From assembly GCA_026874595.1 (NCBI GenBank), contig CM049311.1, forward strand, positions 21,752,676 to 21,816,675: DNA of 64,000 bases, given 5' to 3'. Positions 11,571 to 19,662 of this stretch are shown here, in pieces (the stretch's first letter is position 1; every line of letters begins with the position of its first letter). A model generated the notes under the pieces. The model did no database searches and had not been told where the DNA came from. It saw nothing but the letters and a program-made list of their open reading frames with translations. The stretch is from Sipunculus nudus (Eukaryota; Annelida; Sipuncula; Golfingiida; Sipunculidae). Made by a program: the position numbers and the translations under genes.

Positions 11571-12249
11571 TCAAGATGGATACTCGAAAACACTGTTTAG
11601 AACAACAGTGAACAGTGCTTTATGATCAGACCATGTATTGTCTATTGTTGAAGTTATGGCATCAAGAAAGTTTGAAAACACGAGATCAATAAGGGGTTCC
11701 ATGATCAGTTGTGTTTTCTGTGACAAGTTGTTGACAGTGTAAAAGATGCGAAAGGTCATTTAAGATTGATACATTGTTTTGTTTACTTACATCAATATTG
11801 AAATCCCTTATCACTAACAATGGTTCTTGTATATCAACATATGTCATAAGTTGTTCAACCTTTGAAATAAAGTCTGATACTTTTGACTGAGGCGACCTGT
11901 ACAAACTAATCAGTTGCATGGAAGAGGTTTGAGTGGTAATTAATAATACAGATGCATCAATGTTTCCACTAGAATGGTGATGGACTTTGATGAATGGGCA
12001 GAGATCGTTGTGAACATAGAATACTAATCCATAATGTGGTCCTTTTGATGGAGATGTTGGACCTATTGTTTGATGGTAATATCGTATCAGTTGGAAATAC
12101 GGAATAGAATATTGATCATCGGTATCAAAGGAACACAAACGAGTTTCAGCAGAAGTCATAATATGGGTATCAAGGAAATGGCAATCAGATATCACATCTC
12201 TGAAATGCAAATGAAGAGATCTTGTGTTATGGTATATTATTTTTAGTGT
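11571..12249 (-). pseudogene. Helentron EEP (apurinic-endonuclease-like) domain, frameshifted
   Basis: This is the C-terminal nuclease domain, resembling the endonucleases of non-LTR retrotransposons. Visible landmarks in order are IIYHNTRSL (active-site Asn region), TSAETRL (metal-binding Glu), LISLYRSP, LLVIRDFNID (normally GDFN; the Gly is Arg here) and WSDHKAL (the SDH motif). A one-base change near 11697 splits it: upstream reads TENTTDHGTPY-stop, while PLIDLVFSNF...SDH continues in another frame down to 11571. It is joined directly to the helicase with a spacer of about 40 residues after motif VI. The gene probably ends near 11571. Proposed role in the living element is strand cleavage during transposition; this copy is broken. 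Confidence 0.88.
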
Positions 12250-13790
12250 ATCATTTGGTACAGATGTTGGTGGTATGAAATTAAGAGAAAGTTTTGCATC
12301 ATTACGCAGTCTGGTCATTTCATTCGTCACCTGTGGATCAGTTGATATTTTGTTTTCATCCAAATTTAATATATACAAGCTACCCATATTTCTTGCCCTA
12401 CTCAAGGCAACATAATGTGCATGCCTCAGTTTTCTGGTACTTGTCATATCAACAACCACCTGATCAATAGAACTGTCTTGTGCCTTCCATATAGTTTTTG
12501 CAGCACCAATTTTTAATGGAAACAGAACGAGTTACCAGTATATGTCTTCTGCCAGTATGGAATGTCCGCTTGGTGACAAAAATTGGTGTCCATTCTTTGG
12601 ATATTGCTGGAGTGTAAAAGCTGGCATAATTTCTCCTGGTGTCGGAACCAATGTTGGAATCTTCAAACTGAACCCAAAGAATACTTGATACAGAGTTACT
12701 ATGCAGATATTGTATGTTCTTCATTATACAGGAACAACCATTTGTTATTCCATCTTGAACTGCTATGTTACAGGTGATATCATATGGTAAACCAAAAGCA
12801 ATCTAGCGTGTTTTCAGCAAACCTGCAGTTTTTTATGGGTTATCAGGTATTCTAGACCGAACATCTTTCTTTACATTATCTGTGACATCTGTTATTACTG
12901 TGTCAATTGCTGTTATTACTACCTTAGTTGTGTTTGTACACTGAAAGATTTGCATATTATGATTGTCCACAGATGTATTGTTTGTAAACAAATGTGTAGT
13001 TTGTGATGGATATGAAGTATTTGTAGTGACAAGACAAGATTTAAGGGAATCAATATCACATTTTGTGTGTTGTCCTTCACGTAGCCTGTTCAAAAGTTCA
13101 GGAAAATCATGATCATTTTTTTGTCGCATGATTTCAGCAAGTTCATACATTTGAAATATGTCTACCCATAAGTTGAGTGCAAGAGGTCCATAATTATCGG
13201 ACAAGTTATTGAAAATCCAGTTGTCCATTTCTGGTTGCAGTTGGAAGAGGTCTCCAATGACAATTACATGGATGCCGCCAAATGGTTCTTTGTTGCCTTT
13301 AATTTCTTGAAGTCGTAAATTTACAATATTGAACATGCGAATTCCTACCATGCTTATTTCATCAATCATTAATATCTGAAGGTATCTATACTGCGTCCTC
13401 AGTGTGTTCAGGATGTCTGATGACAATTTTCTATAAGCAAAGCCTTTATTTGGATCTATTCGAAAGCGTTATGCATTGTGCATCCTTGAACATTGTAAGC
13501 TGCCTTTCCTGTTGGTGCAGTAACTAGTATCTTGCAGGCTAATGGATTGTCACCTTCAGTCCCACATAAGTGACGATGCAAGGCTTGAAAGAGAGCTCTG
13601 AGCAAAACTGATTTACCAACACCTGCGCCAACGGTTAAAAATAGATGTAAAGGTGTACTTGAATATTTTACATGTTTAATGGTGTGTTTGAAGACTGTGA
13701 ATTGTTTCTCATTTAGACCCTGTATTATCTGTTTGTATTGAGCATCAGGTTTTCTTCCAGGCAATGTAAGTGGTTCTTGAGTCGTGGTTC
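12250..13790 (-). pseudogene. Helentron Pif1-type helicase domain, broken
   Basis: An SF1B DNA helicase domain that would unwind DNA during rolling-circle transposition. Motif I reads VGAGVGKS (near 13620) and motif Ia reads APTGKAAYNVQG (near 13505). Motif II is MIDEISM (near 13360), motif III is VIGDLFQLQP (near 13255), and LAEIMRQ with ELLNRLREG follows (near 13130-13080). Next come GLPYDITCNIAVQDGITNG (near 12780-12730), a degraded motif V region (FPLKIGAAKTIWKAQ, near 12500) and motif VI YVALSRARNMGSLYI (near 12400). At least three frame breaks lie near 13440, 12830 and 12500. In motif V the usual HKSQG is WKAQD, so this copy would be impaired even without the frame breaks. Confidence 0.92.
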
Positions 13791-13794
13791 TTGG

Positions 13795-14625
13795 TGGCAG
13801 TCAAAGGTCAGATGTCAAATCATAGTCCTGCATGTGATCTAAATTTTCTCGGTAAAAAAATGCATGCTCTTCACTGGGAACTGGTGGCTGATTTGCATCT
13901 TCATGCTCAGCATGTTCAGTTGTAGGAGCCACATGGGCATATTGAGTTTCAAGGTCATGTTCAGCTTGGTCCTGTGCTTCTTGCAAAACATCTGCATTGT
14001 GTTCATAGTGTTTTCTTTTGAATTCAATTTGTATTTTTTTCTTGTTATATTGGTCAGTGCATGTTTTTGAAACATTCAAAAGATCATTGGTTTCATGATG
14101 AGAACAATAGTAGTCTCTCACGATTGCAGTTTTCTGGGTCTTTTTCTCAGTATAACAAACATATCTGAGAACTATTTGAATCTTTCTGCGAGTGTATGTT
14201 GTACCATTTGGAAAGGTGATACTAAGTTTTTCTTCCGTGTTTACAGGAGCATTTGCTTCATTTTGATTTGATATGTCAAGATCATCAGTGTTGTTAAGAT
14301 GGCATCGTCTGCTTTGTCTGAAGGGTATTTAATATTAATCTGTGATGCAATGTCAGCCAGACACCAATTTTCAAATGCTCTTGGTCGCTTTGAATATCTC
14401 TTAATGATATTACTTGCTGCTATATCTGTTGAATCTTGTGGGAGCTGCTGAAACTGTTCTTTACTTTTGAGTAAAAATGTTCTTTCTTCTGGAGGGGCAG
14501 TAGATATAAATATTACATCTCTGGTGGCTCTTGTCATTGGAAGTTGTAATACGAGATATGCTGCTTCCTGAGCACTTATTTCAACAGCATTTAAGAACTG
14601 ATTTCCCATATCTCTCACCTGCTGT
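13795..14625 (-). pseudogene. Helentron segment between Rep and helicase
   Basis: Continues the Rep region: RQQVRDMGNQFLNAVEISAQ and LVLQLPMTRATRDVIFISTA are phrases typical of Helitron/Helentron proteins just after the Rep tyrosines. Then come KRYSKRPRAFENWCLADIAS, and ITFPNGTTYTRRKIQIVLRY (14140-14220) in another frame. An acidic, poorly conserved linker follows (13801-14000, many Glu, Asp and His). The frame shifts near 14290 and again near 14120. This part links the nuclease and helicase modules; it has no catalytic motif of its own that I can point to. Confidence 0.85.
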
Positions 14626-15487
14626 CTAAGATTTTTCCCTCTTTTCTAGCTTCTTTTCAAGCTGCATCGAGCAAAGCACTCATTCCCCTTTGACTTTTGC
14701 TTACATAGGAAACTATTTATGTAACACATGCATAAGGGTCAAGTATAAATTGAAAGTCATGGTTTGCTTTCCATGCAGTAAACAGAAGTCTCATATATCC
14801 ATTGATTTTTATTTCAGATGGTGATCGTTTTAGGAATACTTTTGCACCTTTAATGGTTGTGCACAAGGCCATGTAGTAGTCATCTAGAGAGACTTCTGAT
14901 GTTTTTAGAAAATCAGGAAAGGACTGGTCACTATCAACATTCAAGACTGAAAATGCATGTGAGATCTTTTGGTAGTTCTCCTTGTGTTTTTCATCAACTT
15001 CAGTGTCATGAGGTACTAGAATTTTAGTTTGTGGCATGGGTGGCATTGGAAAGTTAAAACGACAGACTGGCTTTCCTTTTTTCTACAAGACCTGGAATGT
15101 CTGTGAGTTTGTAAATCTATCAGATTTTGATGGACTATATCATTTGTGGAACAAGTAACGTGCTCATCAATGTATTTAGTGACATCATCGTGTTCATTTT
15201 GACCATAAATCGGTGCATTCTCAATCCACATGAGCATATGAATATGTGGAGAGCCACGCTGCTGAAATTTAACTCTGTAGAAAGTCTTTCAGATTTCCAA
15301 GAGGTCAATATACACTTCTTAAAACAGTGTGAATAAATGAATGAACTCTGTGATCAAAATATCGCACACATGTTACAGGATCAGCCTTCACTAATCGTGT
15401 TTTATTTACCCAATCCATTTGTGTGATATCATCAGCTGAATAAGTTTTGCCACCAATCATTTTACCAAGGATGATCAGGAGGTCTTT
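14626..15487 (-). pseudogene. Helentron Rep nuclease (HUH/Y2), with a stop at a catalytic tyrosine position
   Basis: The initiator nuclease that would nick and join single strands. The two-His metal site is clear at about 15227-15262: FQQRGSPHIHMLMW, preceded by DPVTCVRYFDHRVHSFIHTV (15300-15390). The peptide continues ENAPIYGQ...DEHVTCS, then in another frame to DPYACVT. It then meets TAA at 14717-14719, immediately followed by IVSYVSKSQRGMSALLDAA. Helitron Reps carry two tyrosines in a YxxxY pattern here, so the stop most likely replaces the first one. Other breaks are a TAG at 15488-15490 at the upstream boundary (a Trp in relatives) and a TGA near 14667. Confidence 0.9.
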
Positions 15488-16214
15488 CTAATTGGTGTCT
15501 GCAGCTGACAGTGATATAAACCATGTAGGCAATCCTAGTTGTCTAATCATTGCAAACAGGTCTTTTTTACGTGCTTCAAAATATGGAGGAGAGCCTCGTA
15601 TGGATCTGAATATTCTGTACCCTTCATCCAATTTTGTCAATTCATGGACAGTGCTTTCATTCAAAACATCTTGAACTGAATATTTTTTCCCTTTGTTTTG
15701 CATCGACGAAGTGCTAGGCTAACTTTTCCTGTACTTCGTTCTAATTGTAATTTCTTTATTTTGTAGAACAGATTTGGAACATTTGCAGCAACTCTGCGGT
15801 CGCAGCAACTCTGCGGTCAAGTGCTCGAAGTTCCCATTTGCATATGTCCCTGTAGTGAACAGCTACTTTTCTTTCAGTATTGCTTAATCTCTTTTGGCCA
15901 CAGAATATTGTTGGAAAAGACATATATTCTGAATCTTTGTCCTGAAACAGGCTCAAAGGCTTTTGTCCTTCTCCTGGAGCTACCGATATTATGTCATATC
16001 CTGTGAGTTCTGTATCGTCAAGCATGGTATCTAGAATTCCTGCTTGTTCATATTCATGTATTTCCTCAAAATGGTTATCATCTGATGAACATTCATCAAC
16101 TGATGTGTCAGCTGCGCTTTCAGATTCATGCTCTTGTGAAATTTCAAAAGTTTCAAGCCAGTTAGTATTTAGTGTAATGTTGGCATCTTTATATAACTGA
16201 CTATGTCTAATCAA
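15488..16214 (-). pseudogene. Helitron_like_N domain, broken
   Basis: N-terminal region of the Rep/helicase polyprotein. RSIRGSPPYFEARKKDLFAM followed by RQLGLPTWFISLSAADTN (15490-15620) is a strongly conserved Helitron_like_N signature. Upstream, EYMSFPTIFCGQKR, HYRDICKWELR and ALDRRVAA occur (15790-15940). An acidic stretch precedes them (15960-16150). The frame changes between the two parts near 15710-15756. Its biochemical role is not established, but it regularly precedes the HUH domain. Confidence 0.9.
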
Positions 16215-16620
16215 AAAATGTAATGTACTAACTATTACAGCTGGACGTACACTTTGAATGCAGTCTACATTTTCGTAAGCAAGTTAACGTTTCAGATTTA
16301 TCGCTACGGTAGCATTAGTGTCTGATGTACGTGGTAACATGTTCACAGTTGTTTCGATTTGGGTACGGACGTTGACCAGTGCTCCTTTCAGTGACAACTA
16401 TGAACCTCTAAGAAACTGTCTTATCTGCATAAAAGGTATTCGTAATGCAATAAACCTTTCTTCTAGGGGATACAAGTTCAATTCAGGTGGTTTATGTGGA
16501 AACCACATTCCATTATATACTGACAATTTTGGCGTCTTGGAGGATTTTAGAGCATCAAGACAAGTTGTGCACAGCCATTGTTTATTGTTCACTGATTTAA
16601 CAGGTGTAATGTGTTGCTAG
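16215..16620 (-). pseudogene. DUF6570-like region of the Helentron protein
   Basis: WLCTTCLDALKSSKTPKLSV, YNGMWFPHKPPELNLYPLEE and RFIALRIPFMQIRQ form the conserved block that precedes the Helitron N domain in many eukaryotic Helitrons. It continues, after a stop, with LKGALVNVRTQIETTVNMLP and LAYENVDCIQSVRPAVIV, and then joins the next domain (LIRHSQLYKDANITLNTNWL). Cysteines in the CTTC pair suggest a metal site. Function unknown. Confidence 0.85.
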
Positions 16621-16924
16621 GAATGTGGGATCTATTCTGTCTGGCCAGCTATCAGAATTTTTTACAGTGTCTGAGCCATGTTTGATTACAACAGCAGCAT
16701 ATATATATATATGGGACCTTCAGAATTGATTGAAATTTCTGTATACAGTCAGTTAGATCTGCCTTGTTTTCTCTTCAAATAAAGTGCTTTTTTATTCTTT
16801 CTATAGGATTCATCGGCTCTTTTTTGTGTTCTGGTGGCTGTATTTCTCAGTGTTTCAGTTTTCTTGTGTGACGGGTCACTTCTTTTCCTTTTTTTGGCGA
16901 GTCTCTCAGCTTCTCTGAAAAAAA

Positions 16925-18142
16925 TTATTTAGTGATCTTCTTCTTTTTTTTACCTATTGATTCTCGGACATATTCCATTTGTCTGTAAGATTCATTTTGT
17001 CCGGCAGTTTGCCTCTGTTGTTTGTCAGCTGTTCTTTCTTTTAGTCTGTAAGATTCATTTCGTCTGGCAGTTTGCCTCTGTTGTTTGTCAGCTGTTCTTT
17101 CTTTTAGCCTGTAAGATTCATTTCGTCTTGCAGCCTGCTTCTGTTGTTTGTCAGCAGTCCTTTCCATTAGTCTGTAAGATTCATTTCGTCTGGCAGTTTG
17201 CCTCTGTTTTTTATAAGCTGTTCTTTCTTTTAGTCTGTAAGATTCATTTTGTCTTTCAGATTGCTTCTGTTGTTTCTCAGCTGTCCTTTCTTTTAGTCTG
17301 TAAGATTAATTTCGTTCGGCAGTTTGCCTCTGTTTTTTATAAGCTGTTCTTTCTTTTAGTCTGTAGGATACATTTCGTCTTGCAGCTTGCTTCTGTTGTT
17401 TCTCAGCTGTCCTTTCAGCTGTTCTTTCTTTTAGTCTGTAAGATTCATTTCGTCTGGCAGTTTGCCTCCGTTGTTTGTAAGCTGTTCTTTCTTTTAGTCT
17501 GTAAGATTCATTTCGTCTGGCAGTTTGTAAGCTGTTCTTTCTTTTAGTCTGTAAGATTCATTTCGTCTTGCAGCTTGCTTCAGTTGTTTCTCAGCTGTCC
17601 TTTCCATTTGTCTGTAAGATTCATTTCGTCTGACAGTTTGCCTCTGTTGTTTGTAAGCTGTTCTTTCTTTTAGTCTGTAAGATTCATTTTGTCTTGCAGC
17701 TTGCTTCTGTTGTTTCTCAGCTGTCCTTTCTTTCAGTCTGTAAGATTCATTTAGTCTGGCAGTTTGCCTCTGTTGTTTGTAAGCTGTTCTTTCTTTTAGT
17801 CTGTAAGATTCATTTTGTCTTGCAGCTTGCTTCTGTTGTTTCTCAGCTGTCCTTTCTTTTAGTCTGTAAGTTTCATTTCGTCTGACAGTTTGCCTCTGTT
17901 GTTTGTCAGCTGTTCTTTCTTTTAGTCTGTAAGATACATATTGTCTTGCAGTTTGCTTCTGTTGTTTTTCAGCTGTTCTTTCTTTTTGCCTGTGTGATAC
18001 ATTTGGTCTGGCAGTTTGCCTCTGTTATTTGTCAGCTGTTCTTTCTTTTTGTCTATAAGCTTGATTTTGTCTTGATAGCCGTTTTCTTTTTTGATAATTC
18101 AAACGTTCTTTTCTCATCTGTACTTGATTCATTCTTCTCTTT
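16925..18142 (-). repeat. 63-bp tandem repeat coding a 21-residue basic repeat (Helentron)
   Basis: Eighteen unit starts lie at 16982, 17045, 17108, 17171, 17234, 17297, 17360, 17435, 17498, 17548, 17611 and then every 63 bp to 18052. On the minus strand the unit reads about ERTADKQQRQTARRNESYR plus LK, highly charged and probably helical. Two variants alternate (TAYKQQRQTAR and TAEKQQKQAAR), so the real period over much of the array is 126 bp (42 residues). Spacing is 63 in all but two cases: one is 75 (still in frame), one is 50 (frameshift). In-frame stops occur at 17306-17308 and 18025-18027. The basic region just upstream (MNQVQMRKERLNYQKRKRLS) is similar in kind. Comparable Arg/Lys/Gln-rich stretches occur at this place in other Helentron proteins. 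Confidence 0.9.
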
Positions 18143-18990
18143 CTAATGTATTCTCTCAAATATATATATATTTTTAAACTTCTGTTGCTGATCTGCAAAA
18201 TAATCTTTCATCAGTTCAACACTAGGTTTAGAAACATTTCCCTGACAGGTTTGATTTTCCTCGAATTTACCCCCAAGGTCAATGTTTGATGGGGTTCCAT
18301 GTACTGCCTGGTCATCTGTCTGTTTAGCTTGTCGTTTTAATCCAAGTTTGAATGCTTTCAATGTGACATGTGAAATTTTGAAATATGTTACTTCAAACAT
18401 AGTTGATTTCTTCAAATGTGCATAGTTTGATATATATTGGAAAAATTTTGATTCCAGTTCAAATGAAAGAAGAACTGATGTGCCACAAGGTGTAGGGTAC
18501 CCATGATGATTTCTGCTGTGTGAATCAAATACACAATTCTGATGATACAAAATTGCAATCGGATTTCCTCCTAATATTACAAGACCGAACCTTTTGGTTC
18601 ATATAAGGTGCTTGCACATCAGAATGATTAAGGAAACCACCTGTGACCAAGTTTGGTTTTATCTTGAAATTATGATCAAGGCATTGTATATACTCTGGTA
18701 TTTCATCCCAAGCCATGTATCCTTTATCAGGGACATCAGACATCAATGATCTGTACAAATGATCACCTTAAATTAATATTGTATCCATGTCATTTGCTTG
18801 CCATTCAGCAACATCATGCAAGGTTGAATAAAGCAGAGCAACTACTGCATTAGGGACACAAGGTTTCCACATTGACTCTGATGGGAAGGGACCGCTAGTG
18901 CTGAAGCCATAGCTGGACACATAAAGAATTGTAAATGGGCTGCTATGTGGAAAGAAGGGGGATATCTTAAAAGTATAGAAAGTATGAGAC
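18143..18990 (-). pseudogene. Helentron N-terminal cysteine-protease-like segment
   Basis: The read starts after SHTFYTFKISPFFPHSSPFT and SSYGFSTSGPFPSESMWKP. It continues CVPNAVVALLYS (possible catalytic Cys, codon 18858-18860). Then follow SLMSDVPDKGYMAWDEIPEY, VTGGFLNHSDVQAPY, and in another frame CVFDSHSRNHHGYPTPCGTS with VLLSFELESKFFQYISNY. A Cys-Asn-Ala block plus a later DSHSR.(15-20).GT block is the pattern of OTU/papain-fold-like proteases fused to Helentrons and related elements. The exact subfamily is uncertain. A TAA at 18768-18770 and a frameshift near 18580 break it. Upstream a TAG (18990-18992) closes the frame; TCTTTCTCACAG just before it could be a 3' splice site, so a further exon may lie upstream. 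Confidence 0.75.
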
Positions 18991-18992
18991 TA

Positions 18993-19599
18993 GTGGCTGT
19001 GAGAAAGACACGAACAGGTTTTATGAAAGTCTCAGAAAACTTTTATAACTAATAATCAAAATGTGGAGAGAAAAAGTACAAAATGCAGAATGTAAAGAAG
19101 CACCCACTAATATCAAAGTCAAGAAGATGATCAGTGGTAGGAAGATATTGGTATATGGCAAAGACAACAGTTGTATGGAATTAACAAAAACAAGTGTTAG
19201 TATGAGTATATGGCAAAGATGCCTCATATATCGTAAAAATGAGACATAAATAAAAAAGACATAATCATTAAATGTGCAATTAATTCAAGTGGGAAAACAA
19301 CTGATATCTACGAACATCACAATATCTGACAGCAGCAATAATCATATTATGACATTGCATGTTACAACAATATAACAATATGAATTTTTTCAAGTTTTTT
19401 TTTGTTACAAAATATGCCTTATTAATCACAAAAATGTTAATATTTTGAATTAATTGAAACATGGCAAACATTTAAGTTTATAGAAAACATTTCATTTGTT
19501 GTCTGACAAATACCTGATGAATAAGTGTGTATTATAACATTATATATCTTGATCTACAACATTTAAAAATCTGCCATACAGGACCTAAAATAAAAACAA
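18993..19599. other. Unassigned sequence upstream of the Helentron coding region
   Basis: AT-rich, no gene recognised. It should contain the Helentron's 5' leader or terminus, but I could not identify it. Confidence 0.4.
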
Positions 19600-19627
19600 G
19601 GGACCCATGGGTCACGGCGCTCAGCTG
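19600..19627 (+). repeat. Dispersed 28-bp motif with 12-bp palindrome, copy 1
   Basis: GGGACCCATGGGTCACGGCG followed by CTCAGCTG. The core GACCCATGGGTC is a perfect palindrome. An exact copy in the same direction lies at 22406-22433 and a variant at 6751-6776. This copy sits 18 bp before the left end of element B, so it may mark an element boundary. Confidence 0.75.
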
Positions 19628-19662
19628 TTATATATGATAAAAACAAGGCCTACAGGCCTAAT

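Larger units (their letters stand above)
11571..18990 (-). mobile_element. Decayed Helentron (rolling-circle transposon with EEP domain)
   Basis: Read on the minus strand, about 7.4 kb of broken coding sequence gives domains in the order known for Helentrons: protease-like segment, basic repeat, DUF6570-like region, Helitron_like_N, HUH Rep, Pif1 helicase, then an EEP nuclease at the C-terminus. The C-terminal nuclease and the N-terminal cysteine-protease-like domain separate Helentrons from canonical Helitrons. Reading requires many frame changes and passes in-frame stops at, for example, 14717-14719, 15488-15490, 17306-17308 and 18768-18770. The copy is therefore inactive unless the assembly is poor. 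Termini were not found: Helentron ends are short and lineage-specific, so the bounds given are only those of recognisable coding sequence. Elements A (7.76-10.21 kb) and B (19.66-22.12 kb) lie on either side. Confidence 0.9.

Noticed and set aside
16957-17547. 196-residue plus-strand open frame (FVCKIHFV...-type repeats)
   Set aside because: It is the antisense shadow of the minus-strand 21-residue repeat in the Helentron protein.
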